The position numbers and the translations under genes are program-made. Below the pieces are notes generated by a model. The model saw only the letters and a program-made list of their open reading frames with translations. It made no database searches and was not told the DNA's origin. Below, in pieces: positions 10,916 to 23,440 of a DNA stretch of 64,000 bases (its first letter is position 1; every line of letters starts with the position of its first letter). The stretch is from Diprion similis (lineage: Eukaryota > Arthropoda > Insecta > Hymenoptera > Diprionidae), in NCBI RefSeq assembly GCF_021155765.1, contig NC_060115.1:6552493-6616492 (forward strand). The letters run 5' to 3'.

Positions 10916-13584
10916 TCAAACCGTTACTTCTTCGGTATTTTCTTGCAAGTCCACTTCGACAGTTTCGGAAACTGATTGAAGCACCGTCGTTACTTCGACA
11001 TCAACCGTGCATGTTTCCTTTTCCACATCTGCTTTGCTCGTGTTCGTTACACTTTCTGAATTTTCTTCAACACTTGTCGAACCTTCTTCATTGCTAATCC
11101 CAACCGTCTGACTAGATTCACCGGAATCTCGGACAGCGTGGGGGGTAAATCGTTTCAAGCTTATCGGTTGCTGTGAGGCTGGAACGAATATCGCCATTTC
11201 AGAGCTCTCGCATATCTCCTGAAGATTGGTGCTCGTTGGATAGCTGGAGTCGCTGTCGAGCGATATATCTTTTGAGCAGCACTGAGACAGGCTGCATTTT
11301 TTATCTTGACATGTGATCAGACAGTCGATCTTCTTCAAGTTTGGTTTCATCTAAAATTTTGATTCACGCATTATGTCGGTGTCGAGAAGAATCCGATTGA
11401 AGTTAAGTTGGTAACGCTATAAAAACTCCCAACTTCTAAACTTTGGAATACAAAATTTATAAAACAATATCGCGAATTCAACTACTTCGAAGACAGACTG
11501 AAGCTGAAAGACGCGGCGTCAACATTATCAACTTCAGCTTCGTGGAAATGATCGGAATTGTCTCGGAGAACATGATGCCATGTTTTTTTATTTGTCAATA
11601 AATTTCTCACCTTTTGAAATTCCGGCTGAATTGTAACCTGCGTTATTCCCATTTCCACGAAGAAACCGGTCACTTCGTGTTTGATACGTGAGTACACCTT
11701 TAAAATAAAAAATGCGATATTTAAATTAAATTAAATTAAATTCTCGTAAAATTATAAATAAGTTCATCAGTTGTTACCAGTGCAAAAATAAAATCTGGGG
11801 GCGTTTTCAGTGAAAAAAAATATAACTTACCGTTTGATTGAGGAATATTATGTGGGCCGTAGATATTGTTTTATCACCCGTTAACTGCCATACGTGTAAA
11901 TCGTGGACGTTCACTATTCCCGGAAAAGCTTCGAGCAGTTCCTTCTTCAGCGATTTTATGTTTATGTGATTTGGTATTGTTTGCAACAAAATCAAGCCAG
12001 ATTCCTTCACTGTGGAAAAAAGAATAAAAAATAAACGACGTTGAGTGCCCTACAAAAATCTGTGAAAATAGAAAAGAAAGAAAAAATTTATAATTCAAGG
12101 GGTCGTTCACCGGGGAAACAATTTATACGATCTCTACGTATATTTACAAGATATTACTTGACAAATGAATTTTACTACGATTACGTTACTTCTCATAATT
12201 TCAAAAATTTCTCGAGATTACAAAGTGATTCCTGTAATCCCAAATAATTTCTCATGACTACCAATTATTATCTTAACGATTATTGATTACTAATGCAGAA
12301 TTCTGTTTCAATATTACTGATTTCGTAGTGATTTCGAATTACATTGACACCTCAATCGCTTCGGTGAAACACCCCTCGGTTAAGTTTCGCGTTTCGCGTA
12401 CACAGGTATACTCACTGTACGAATAACTGAGAAGGAAAAGAGAGGCCGACGACACGATGGCGATTATCGGGTCTACGAATTTGGCGACATAGGGATCGGT
12501 GTAGTAGACGATCAGCGAGTCGAGCATAACGAAAACGCAGCCAAGCACGTCTCTAAAAATACCCCGGAACCCTGGTCTTCCTGGGAATCTGATTGCCGGT
12601 GAACAGTTTTGCGTTTCCGTCGAAGCCAATCGCTGCTCGCCCGTGGGAATGGAAGCCGGAGCGATTTTTCTGAAAAAATTTCCACACGCTGTCTTATCGA
12701 AAGGATTTTCCCACAAAAACGCGCAGATTTGGGACTCAGGTTGACACGAATCGTCCACCACGAAGGACTGCTTACTTTTTCATTATCCAATTTCCGTTTT
12801 TCGTAACCTGAAGCGAACTCCCGTGGCAGAACGTGTATCCACCGATCATGATGTAGCAAAATGCATTCAGCAGAAGCCCCGCAGCTCCAACGCCGAACAC
12901 TATAAGTGGATGGTGCAGGGCGTCCAAGTGGTTGATGTGCACCAAAGTTTGGAGCGACTCGACTTGTATCGAGAAGCAAAACGAACCGAGAGAGACGCAG
13001 CAGACGAGCATTGTGAGGATGTTTATCCTCGCCCAGCCGAAAGTGTTCTTCATTCTTTGTTCCGATCGGGATTCGTGCTGAACAATTAGCAGAAAGTTTG
13101 CATAGAATCGAACATCGATGTCCGGTTATTTACATAATTAAAAACAATATCAGACTCACCTTCACTTTCACAGACAACGATGACGACACTGAACCGGTAG
13201 AATTTTCATCCGATATAACGACGGCCGAATTCCGTCCCTCGCTGTTGCAATTTTCGCGATTACTGTACTGCAAAAAGAAGACGTTTTTCAAATGAGAATG
13301 GAAAATCGTCGGAATCGTAATTTCATATCATCAATTCGACACTCAAAATCCATATATTCGATATCATATCAATAACACACATTGCTCGGGCTTACTTTTA
13401 TGGACGCGATGCAGCCGATCAGTGCGATGATGTTGCATAGCATGTAGTAGGCGTTCACAAGAAGTGTCAATCCGTGAGTGAAATGGCTCACGATTAACTC
13501 GACGATCAGGTAGGCCGTTGTGAAGAATAATACCAAGTAGATTTGCACAGGCTGCAACCTTCGGAACCACTCCTTCATCGCCAT
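10916..13584 (-). CDS. SLC30/ZnT1-like cation diffusion facilitator with altered metal site
   Basis: Seven coding exons on the minus strand: 13584-13396, 13267-13160, 13077-12776, 12669-12416, 12009-11831, 11697-11611 and 11350-10916. Phases close, giving about 517 residues. The layout is that of the ZnT1 subgroup: membrane segments 1-2 at about residues 13-62, a hydrophilic loop, two segments (ILTMLVCCVSLGSFCFSIQV and IVFGVGAAGLLLNAFCYIM), a cytosolic loop, two more segments, then the cytosolic domain with KESGLILLQTIP and VNVHDLHVWQLTGDKTISTA. The tail is Ser/Thr/Glu-rich after a Cys cluster (CQDKKCSLSQCC). Family members export or compartmentalise Zn2+ through four ligands, HxxxD in TM2 and HxxxD in TM5. 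Here the aligned residues are Tyr47, Asn51, Gly236 and Asp240, so only one ligand remains. It may be a regulatory or heterodimer partner (as ZnT6 is), or handle another substrate. It resembles insect ZnT63C/ZnT77C-type proteins. Confidence 0.88.
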
Positions 13585-16259
13585 TATTATTCTATGTGAT
13601 AATTAGAGAGATAAAAATAATTACAAAACGAAGGTCAAATCGCCGGTTTGTATAATATCTACGGTGAGACGTCGCTGTGCGAATGAATAAATAGTTCGAC
13701 GCTAGTTTGAAAAAATCGCGCTACGAACACAGCTGATAATTTATATCATCCAACTATATTACACGTATCACATGCATGCGTATTAAAGACGATATTTTCT
13801 CTCCCCGTAGGCATAAGCAGGTGGGGATTCCAAGGCGCCAAGATTTTCTAATAATATACAAATATCGTTGGTAGAAATTTGTATTTTCTTACACGCACGT
13901 GGGGTTTTTAACCTCCCCCCCCTCCGCCCCCCCACTCTAACTCCGGGATTAAAATAGAGACAATAACACGCATTTGCCGCGTGTGTCCAGTCTCGTATCA
14001 GCGCGTTGACTTCGCATTTTTTGTTGCCAAATATTTTCAAATTTTGACCCTTTTTTTATCTTGAAATTCTCACGTGTTATAAAATTGCATGCTCGATTCT
14101 GTTACATATTATATTCATTTCTTGTGAGCATAAAGTTTTTATGCGTATGAAAGTATATGTATATATATCACTAATACTCTCTCTGTGCTGTTTACGTTAT
14201 ACATATGCATTCAGAAGTCTTGTAGAATGTATGGAAATCGCGATTTCATTTGCAAATCGTTGCGTCGTTTGTTTGTCACGTTTATAATAATCGAATGCTA
14301 ATTTTTATATCATATTTATGTAATCTTCGTGATATGTAATTACGATAACAGTTATACGCTTGCGATAACTAAGCGATTGGATTTACGGAACTGCCCGTGT
14401 GTATGAGGCACTCCAGACCAGACTGATTAGGGCTATTCGTTCTAAAATTGGGTTCTTGTGCTTTCTGTAGCAGTAAAGAATAAAAAAAAAATTTCAAACT
14501 CAATGAAAATTAACTTTTTTTATACACTCTATGCACCATACGTAAGAATAAATAAAATCGTTGGTCGGGTGGGGTGGAATGCCTCGTGTATACTTAATTG
14601 CCGAGAAGTTTATCTTAATTTTAGTTTCAGTTTTCTGTTTCAATTCAATTCGAAAGTAGGATAAGTAGGTATACGTATATGTAGAATTTGTCGCCGAGAG
14701 TAGACAAGGTGGGCGTCGTTAAGCGCCGACTTTAACGATCAGTGTTTAAGTATATGAAACATAAAATAGACGATTCGCACGGCGCCGGGCGAATAAACGG
14801 TGTAAAAAATAATGTACATTCAAAAATACAAAGGTCGTGTGCGTGGGAAAGATGTCGTCGCTTTCTCTAGTTTCAACGCGAACGTGCTTTACGTATAAAT
14901 TTACCTGTGACACGAAATAAATTATACTTGTTTATTATGTTTACGTACAAATGACACAGCGTGTGTATGATTATATGCATATTTAAGTGTATCATATCGA
15001 ACGAAAAAAAAAAAAAAAAAAATTCTATTTTAATCAGATATTACAGACGATATGAAAACACGTATCGCTGTGTATGGATAATCCATATTTTTACCGCCAA
15101 GAAAGTAAAAGTGAAAAAATACTATCCTCGACTGCACCCTCGAAGATCGATCAAACTTCCTGGCTACGCGATCGTTGCTGCCATGCACTTACCTATATAA
15201 TTATGAATTTTCTCTTTTCTCGCAACGCGTTTAACACATATAATATAACTGTTTATCCAGTATATTGTATATATATATATATATACATATAGTTGAATTA
15301 AACACGGTAAGTGAAGACGACTGTATACACGTCTCTGCGACTTATCGGGATTGTAATTTCCTTCGTCCGACTTTCCGCAATTACTTTACTCACCCATTCA
15401 TAACTGAAGTATTACTCTAGTCATGTTTGTAATAATATTCATTCGAAGAATTGCACCTCACGTGTTTCCGCTATTGTTTTTTTGACTAATAAATCATCAC
15501 ATGACGCGGTTGTGTTTTACTCCGTGTGGAGTTCAGTGCTCCGCGATTTCAGTGTGTGGGTGTGTGTGTGTTTTTTTTTCGCAAATTTTGCGTCTATTCT
15601 TACATGTTTCTTTTAAATTCATCTATTTCTTATCTCCACTGCACTTGGATGCAATTTATCTTTTTTACGCATAATGTGTGCAAATAATGAAAAATAACTA
15701 AGCTGAGCGAAAGTGATTGTTGTTGTACATACGTTTCTGTAATTAATTATGGGATTAGATTTTATATTACATACAAATATACCAACTCACCGCTGATTTA
15801 TTCCACAATCAAATTAGGATCGTTATAATCATTCAGATTCTACTTTCAAAACTGTAATCGAATCATTCGATTAATTGTTTGAAAAATCATTCACTGTCGT
15901 TTGTCACTTCACTTTCACACTTATTTAATTTTCTCTTAAATTTTTTTAACGCTCGCGAAAAACTCACAAGATACTTAAGTCGCAACTTGATGTGAATCCC
16001 TTGTCTTCGGTATTGCTTCTGTTAAACTGTTGTAAACTTCTCATCGTTTAAACCTATATTACCTCGAACTCGCCTATCTTTCAAGTACTGCCCCTCTCCT
16101 ATCTCCCTCCCCCTCTCATTGACCACCACATTTGTCTCAATCCGATAATTATTTTCTATGTATAAATAATATAACCCTTTTGTATATCAATTTCTGTTTT
16201 TTTTTTATTTTGTTTATTTAGAGAACTTTTCAACATATTTCTTTGCGGTTTTTTAATTA
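13585..16259. other. Spacer upstream of the ZnT1-like gene
   Basis: No coding exon could be supported. It holds a C-rich tract (13913-13932), a poly(A) run (15004-15022) and a short (TA)n run near 15267-15285. The transporter's promoter and any non-coding 5' exon are expected here. Confidence 0.35.
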
Positions 16260-16359
16260 TTATTGTCAGAAAGAAATTTATTGAAAAAAATCGTGAAAAT
16301 TGAAGGAATAATTAATTTTCAAGAAGATTATCTCTCTACGTATACACATGTTTTAATGG

Positions 16360-16620
16360 CGGAAATGGCGGATGAAAATTTCAAATTCGATTTAATCCAG
16401 AGAAAAAATTCTGTCCTGAGATTTGTGGAGTCGCTGATTGGGAATCTGGAATCAAATTTTGAAAATTCAGTATAGCGAATCCGTTCAGCGACCTCGCAAA
16501 CTTGCATAGTTTTTTTCACCGTATTCCATGGAGTTTGAAATTTTCGTCCACCATATTGGATTCATCATCTCGAATTTTTGATATCCGAATTCAGATTCGA
16601 TAATCAGCGAATATGTTTCA
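16360..16620. repeat. Probable fold-back dispersed repeat
   Basis: The GAATCTGGAATCAAATTTTG segment near 16441-16467 is approximately the reverse complement of the GAATTTTTGATATCCGAATT segment near 16574-16600. The phrases ATGGCGGATGA (about 16365) and CACCATATTGGATTCATCAT (about 16549) are of the kind seen in insect non-autonomous repeats. No transposase is present. The assignment is by pattern only. Confidence 0.35.
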
Positions 16621-16822
16621 AAGTACAAACAATCATGCGTTACACGTGGATATAATGTGTAACACGGATGACGCCGTGACGTAAATTAAAATCCTTGAAT
16701 TGAAAATCGTCGTGTGAATGTTCATAGAATCATCGGGCGTGCGTCTGATGCATCGTCTCTTGCATATTATGTATCGCGTGCATTGTAAACGGGCATATTT
16801 GTGCGTCATGGACTGCAACGAT

Positions 16823-16846
16823 GAACAGAAGGTCCGAAGTGCAATA
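16823..16846 (+). repeat. Diverged single copy of the 10.3-kb repeat unit
   Basis: AACAGAAGGTCCGAAGTGCA followed by AT matches the core of the spaced repeat at 10.27-10.50 kb (AACAGGCAGAAGGACCGAAG), with a three-base gap and a few substitutions. It stands alone here. Confidence 0.35.
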
Positions 16847-17833
16847 CTTAATGTACCCTTATATACCCTAAGAAAAGCTGTTTAATTTAGTCAATATTTA
16901 TACACCTATCCAGACATAATGTAAATAACAAACACCCGCATTTGAAGAAGTATACAATTTAAGGTACGTCATTGGTAGACAAACAAGACGACAACCGTTA
17001 TACCTATGACAGCTCGGTTCTATGCTTTCAGGACTGTGATGCAGGAATTAGCAGGCTGAATATCAAGTCCGCAGCCGAAGGATGTCTGATTTTCAAATTT
17101 CTGTAATATACAATAGTCGTGCAAGGACGCATCGTAATTGACTAAACATTGGCTGATAATCATCAATAAACTGATTGCAATTATTATTCAGCTTATGTTC
17201 TTATCTGAAGGTTATATTTTATTATATCGAATCTGATACAATCCGCTGTTCGATGATTATCGCGAAATTTTTATTTTTTTTTCCGATTTCACGGTCACGC
17301 CGGGGACAGTATTACAAACGTGGATAACTTTATCGTGATTTTAAAATTTTCATGGAAAATAGTTATGTAATAACTGTTATATCCTGCAACTCATATATTT
17401 ACAGTATAGCAATATGTGGTTTAATAATTTCACCATCGTTACTGACTCAACCGCGTGTTTCTGTGTGTCTTTCCGTATGCATACCTATTCAAAGTTGAGT
17501 GTATAACACCGTATTCGTCCGAACAAAAGGACGGACGTGTTAACAAACCGAAAACCGTGTGTCTGATCGTTATACGAGTGCCATTGTAGAAACCGTCGTC
17601 ACAATTGTGGTCTTATTTAATCGGGAATCAAAATCTACGATAGTTTATTTATTTATTTGTTTATTACATCCATACAACTACGTGTTCGATTGAAAAGCCT
17701 GTTTCTATATGTGATGTTGAAACGCTTGATTGCATCGCGTTGAACGCATCGAATTAAGTAAAATAACAAGCATTAGTACGTCGCGATTAATGCATTAATT
17801 ATATTAGAACTCTGTAGTAGGCGAGAGGCTAAC
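16847..17833. other. AT-rich spacer
   Basis: No gene, RNA or structured repeat could be supported. Confidence 0.3.
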
Positions 17834-18030
17834 ATCGTCATATATAATATAATTATAATTGTAAGAAGATGAATGACCGTTGACTTTCGTTGCGGTTGTT
17901 AAACTCGGTGGGATAACTCGCGGGTCAAAGGGTAACGCGGCATCGATCTGCATGGGTATACCTTTGAACTTGAAACGATATTTTCTACGCATTTATCTGA
18001 CAATGAGCTCGTTATTCTCTTCGTCAATGA
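17834..18030. repeat. Dispersed repeat unit A, copy 1
   Basis: This ~197-base segment is repeated in the same orientation at 18635-18801 with about 85-90% identity by eye. Shared phrases include CGCGGGTCAAAGGGTAACGC, ATCGATCTGCATGGGTA and CGCATTTATCTGACAATGAG. Copy 2 lacks some internal bases. On the minus strand both copies can be read as PMQIDxALPFDPRxIxPSLT, but no open gene surrounds them. Confidence 0.8.
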
Positions 18031-18040
18031 CGAGAATGAT

Positions 18041-18500
18041 TTTCACTGTCCAAATTCGCAGAGGTACACTAATAAATAACCCCGACGTCTAGGTCAGGTG
18101 GTCACAATAAAATTCTAACTGTTGCAAGCCGTGGACGAATTTCTCCGAAAACAACCCGGTCCCCACAGGTAGAAAATTTTCAATTTTCCTGTGAAATTGC
18201 ACTTCTACGAAAAATTAACATAGGAATTTCCCTTTTAATAATGTTGAATGTGCGGCAAGTACCCGGATTTGTATACCATAATATTGCAGGGTATTATATT
18301 ATACTTCTTTAATTTCTAGCCAGTATTTAATTGAAAAAAGCAGCATTCGTGGGAGGAATGTCGATTGTATGTTCGTTTAAAGTAAATTATGAATGAAAAA
18401 GATTAAAAAAAAAAAAAAAGAAAAAAAAGTTTTCACAGGCGTGATTGTTATATAGTTATAGGACATATAACTGGTTGCGAAATTTTCCACCCACAATATC
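18041..18500. repeat. Dispersed repeat unit B, copy 1
   Basis: This ~460-base segment recurs at 22425-22940 in the same orientation. Shared landmarks are CCAAATTCGCAGAGGTACAC, GGTGGTCACAATAAAATTCT, CCCCACAGGTAGAAAATTTT, TTGAAAAAAGCAGCATTCGT and the common end TTTTCCACCCACAATATC. It contains no open coding frame and no terminal inverted repeats that I can see, so it is an unclassified non-autonomous repeat. Confidence 0.85.
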
Positions 18501-18634
18501 TCGGGAATAGCTGCGTATCTGAGCTAAAGCCTTTACAGTTTACTTATTACTAGTTTCTGATACCACCCTACCAAGTTACATCGCAAAACCCGTGGGGCGT
18601 GTGCTGGAGTCTCCTCGTGAGGACGGTGTAAAAA

Positions 18635-18801
18635 ATCGTTATATATAATGTGATTATAATTGTTGGTTTTGTTAAACTCGGTGCGATAATTCGCGGGTCA
18701 AAGGGTAACGCATCATCGATCTGCATGGGTACCTTTGAACTTGAAACGATATTTTATACGCATTTATCTGACAATGAGCTTGTTATTCTCTTCGTCAATG
18801 A
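18635..18801. repeat. Dispersed repeat unit A, copy 2
   Basis: Direct repeat of 17834-18030, starting about 800 bases after copy 1. It has a two-base deletion (GGGTACC against GGGTATACC in copy 1) and loses the 5' linker of copy 1. Confidence 0.8.
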
Positions 18802-21800
18802 TATTAATGAGGATTCGTGCATGTCAGACACTTTATTATCAATTTAGAAATGAGGCTGAAATTAGTAACGCTGTTTTGTGTAACGATTAACTTTTCGGAA
18901 AATTGTTACTTCACAATTTCAGGAATTTCTGAAACGGAGTAAATCACAATAAGGCAAAATGTACGAATTCATATTTTGAAAACTCAACTGTATCAAAGTC
19001 ACTGTAAAATTGGAACTAACTTCAGCATCATATTTTCAAAGCGTATGATAATATTAATACAAAATGCAATTGTCACCGTTGTAATCTGACTGTTATATTA
19101 ATTCACTTTCAAAAATCGAGCAATAAATTAAATTGCAAGAAAACAAGTTGCACATCTTAAGAAAACCAAGCACCTGTGTGTCTAAGTCCCTGCACCTGGC
19201 AGAGTTCACGTTATGCTGTAAATAAATATTTCCAATCATTATGTAAATCATGTCGTAAAAAGATATATAATAATTCCAGACTCTGAGCTTATTGTTAGAT
19301 ATACACATGTGTATATATATATATATGTTTCACATCGTCGGCTGGGAGACAGAACATATTGTTTTCGCTTTTCCACGACGAAGTCAAAATAACACCTTCT
19401 TCCCAGCCGACGACACGAAGTATGTTGTTATTAGCAGAAGATCAAGGCCGTTGCAGTTCTCGGTGCAAATCGGTGTAATTATTATTTCAAAGTCGGGCTA
19501 ATCTCTGATTACAGGTCATTACACTGCACTTTTCCACCGCGACAGATCATCTCTCTGCTGTAGTAAGGAGCTTGTTGAATTAGCACAAGCCAAGCTGCAG
19601 AACATTGTGTCGACAAATTGACGCGACGTTTTATAATTCGCGATTACGGATCGTATGTAATGCAACTCTGTCTGTATTCATTGCGTCTCTTTGTATGATC
19701 CACGAACTTGTACGCTTGTACGTGCAGTAAATACAACGTATATAGCTCTAATTGTCCCGGTGTTGGTTGCGAATATCCGGGCTTAAATCATCAAATGGAT
19801 TTAGATTGCCACTTATGGGACTTGATTGCGTAGTGTGGAGGCTTGGTAGAGTTGTGCAGATCGACTGTTAAAATCGTTTAGAAAATCGCTACCTGAGAGG
19901 CTAATGCCAGTTTCTCGTCATCCTTGTTATTATTACTCGTGACAACGAAAAGAAACTGCGCAGCTTTTGGAGCGAAATGTATTTTAGCTACACTTAATTC
20001 CAGTTAAACATCTATGCGACGAGTGAACGTTTTCTAATGACGATGTTGAAGTTAGTAACGTTATCGTAACGAAAGATTGGGGAGAAAAATTTACTCTTTT
20101 CCATTTTTATAATGACCGAAGGAACTATGATTTCGAAATATGAGTGTCTCTAGTTTTATTATGCGGTTTACTAAATTTTAGATAATTCTAAAGTCGCGAA
20201 TTAATGCTTTATTCGTCTAACACGAATCGTTCCAATAAAATCTCGATATTTCGCGTTCATAATTACACGATCGTACAAAGCAAGCATCGTTTCAACGGAA
20301 GATTGATACTTATTCGTTTGAAGGCTGATTTGCGAATGAACTATCGTTTTCATGCAGTATTTCATTGAGTCGAAAATCGTAATATTGACAATCTTTGATA
20401 CAATTAGACAATCATAGAAATTAATCGGTTCAATTATCAATCAACGATTCCGTTCTATTGTATGCATGGGCGTAATAGCTCTCCGCAATGGTAATAATGT
20501 TTCCGGTAAAGTGATATAGATCGAAAGTCACAGAACTACCTTTATATCCACCTTCTGAGCTGGGTGTTAAAGTACGTCTCGAGTTACTTCGCTTCTATGG
20601 GATGTCCTCAACGCAACGTGATGCAGCTTCGCGACTCTTGATAGGAACTTACAAGTTCCTGCACTGGTACTCGGTCCGATTGAAACGGTCGCGAGGAGAA
20701 AAAAAGCGGTCGTCACTATTCTAGTTATCTCGTTTATCAACGGTATCTCAATGATTATGGTATAGGTACCGGTATCTCGTGTTTCTTCATGTTTTTACCC
20801 TCATTGTTCAGGGCAGATTCTTATCTACATTTTTATTGTGAATTTATTCTTATATACAATACGAAAATGGGTTGAGGTTTCGCGCTTCTTTTCAACATAT
20901 TATTATTCTTAATATTTTGTTGAATCGGCACTGATGCTGCTGCTGCTGCTGCTACTGCAGCAGCGTGACATGTGCCTGCGTAGATTAGAAAAACAAATTT
21001 CACCGTGTAACTGTAAATCGTGTGGTGGAACTGCTTGGAATAACAGGTAGTGAATAATCGTCATTCGCGTTGCGTGCGATGATGAGAATTCAAATTCTTA
21101 TTCCAGTTTTTATATAGTTTAACTTTCGTACAGCCAACGATTATTTTGTATAATTTGTACCGTGTAGACTCGAATCATGCGGATGGATTTTTACGCATGA
21201 TCGACGACACTTTCCGTGATCAAAGACGCACGTATTTATGCAATAGCTGCTTTCGTTTTATACTAAAGTTTAAGCAATTATTCACCGCGGGACGAATCGA
21301 CACAAAGAAATTATTTCAGAGATATTCAAACTATCCTCACTCTCGCACTTTTCAAACTGACATTGCTGTTTCACGTTTTTTTCTTTATATTCTATAGATT
21401 GCACATTTTTTGGACTTTCTCTGTAGACTTGAATGAAAATAGATGGCGGAAAGAAACGTTTGAGCAAGAATTTGCATTAAATCAAGATCTGGGTTTGTAT
21501 CGTCGTTTGCTTTCCAATGCTTTGCATTGATATGTTTATTACATGTATGTTTGCAAACCTCGTGCTCACAAGCGTGGAAGCACGGATCTGCGGATCTATT
21601 TTACGCTAGCGGTGCTCACGGTAGACTGAAGAATGATTCAACGTGACAACCTCCTCTTACTTCGCTGATAGATACATGCGGCTTATCCTCGCGTATCATC
21701 CTATGATGTAGTATGTACGAACCACTGTGCATAGTAGGCGATAAGCTAGATAATAATTCGAGCTGTTATATTTCATCAGCAGACAACGGCGAGACCCCCT

Positions 21801-22424
21801 TTGCACAGTCATTTTCTCAATGGGTCCTCAGCGGAAGAGATTTATACGTATAGAGGAAGAAAATAAAAGAAATAAGCGAGCTAATTGAGATGCCGGCATT
21901 AAAGTAAGCCGCAATTATTGAGGAATCGTGCGTCGAACGGCCTGAGACAGAAAAAACATATTTCATGAATTTTCATGAATTACATTCATTTTATTATCTA
22001 TTATTTAAGTATTATATGTATACCTAAATAAAGTTCAGTTTTAAGACTATAATTTTTATTACATTGCTTCAGAGATTTTGCGCTGTATTCCATTATAACC
22101 ATTTTTTTTATTTCAATAATTTTCAACGACATTATGCATAATTATATTTTTTTTTTTCTCAAATCGAATTCTCATCAGAGTTTACACAGATCCCTGCCTC
22201 AGTGACGTTTTACGAAGAGAGTATTATACTCTTATTTTCCGATCTTACGTATACACATATTTTCGAACGATCAAGTCAATTGGTATAACGCCTGCAATCC
22301 TTTTACCGGCGTGTAAGTTCGGTTGTTCAACCTTCAGGCGTACTGTCTCTATCGCTTAAAATGCGGTTGAAAACGTAAGTGCTTATTCCCCCCAAGGATT
22401 ATTGTCATTAATGTGTAAATGCTC
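18802..22424. other. Long AT-rich spacer
   Basis: No coding exon could be supported. It has a (TA)n run near 19312-19325 and a (CTG)n tract at 20931-20964. Short open frames near 19290, 20200 and 21150 lack domains and splice context. Confidence 0.35.
20931..20964. repeat. (CTG)n microsatellite
   Basis: A run of about eight CTG/CTA/CAG-type triplets (TGCTGCTGCTGCTGCTGCTA), followed by CTGCAGCAGCG, that can fold back on itself. Confidence 0.8.
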
Positions 22425-22940
22425 TTTCACTGCCCAAATTCGCAGAGGTACACTAACAAAGGACCCCGCCGACTAGGACAGGTGGTCACAATAAAATTCT
22501 AACGGTCGCAGGCCGCGGACGAATTTCCCCGAAAACAACCCGAACCCCACAGGTAGAAAATTTTCAATTTTCCTGTGAAATTGCACTTCTACGAAAAATC
22601 AACATAGAAATTTCCCTTTTAATAATGTTGAATGTGTAGCAAGTACCCGGATTTGTGTACAATATTGCAAGGTATTATATTATACTTTTATAATTTCTAG
22701 CGAGTATTTAATTGAAAAAAGCAGCATTCGTGGGAGAAATGTCAATTGTATTTTCGTTTAAAGTAAATTGCTAATAAAAAAGAATAAAAAAACAAAAAAA
22801 AACATTTTTTACAGGCGTGACTGTGCACGGGATGCACGGATGGCATGCCAGGTTGCGCGTCGCAAGGCTACGCGCTTCGATTTTTCATGGCTGAACTTTA
22901 GGACGTATAACCGGTTGCGAAATTTTCCACCCACAATATC
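22425..22940. repeat. Dispersed repeat unit B, copy 2
   Basis: Second copy of the repeat at 18041-18500. It is longer because of a stretch near 22830-22900 (including ATGGCATGCCAGGTTGCGCG) that is absent from copy 1. It ends about 500 bases before the SPT2 start codon, so it lies in or next to the SPT2 promoter region. Confidence 0.85.
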
Positions 22941-23440
22941 ACATGTATTCAGATCAGTACACAGTCTGAACGGAACAAATTACAAACAATCTTGGCTTCT
23001 GTGATGCTAAATGGGGCAGAGTATTAGTCGGTTACCGACATTCGCTTACCGATCGAGTAGCCTGAAAATTAGTTCCGAAAACCTATTCGGCGTCGGAGGG
23101 CGTTACTGAACCAGAACAGTCTAGACATTTCTTAGTCTATGGCTTAATCACTCCTACTTTGCAGTGTTTCCGCATTCGCTTTTGGCATTAGTTTGCTTTG
23201 CACCCGTATGGAAGACGGCTGAAGTGTGATAAGTGAAGAGAAGAGAAAGAATCTGAGAAAACATAAAATAAATAAACTGTTCGTCGTGAGCAGCGAGTGA
23301 CGACGGTAATAATAAACGCAAGCGGACTTTAGCTGACCGCAAGATCGTCGTTCGGTGGTTTCAGAGAATGTTCGAATCAAGCGATCTCTGTTGTGAAATA
23401 TAGTCTGCGGGTGTTTTTCCACGTATTAACTGAAAGGAAA
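22941..23440 (+). promoter_or_regulatory. Inferred SPT2 promoter / 5' UTR region
   Basis: By position, the SPT2 promoter and leader must lie between repeat B copy 2 and the ATG at 23441. No TATA box or initiator is convincing. The extent is inferred from the gene model only. Confidence 0.35.

Noticed and set aside
17834-18801. LTR retrotransposon or TRIM with units A as terminal repeats
   Set aside because: The A copies lack TG...CA ends, and no primer-binding site, polypurine tract or target-site duplication could be seen.
23144-23422. Minus-strand frames upstream of SPT2
   Set aside because: They lie in the expected SPT2 5' region and show no domain or splice signals.
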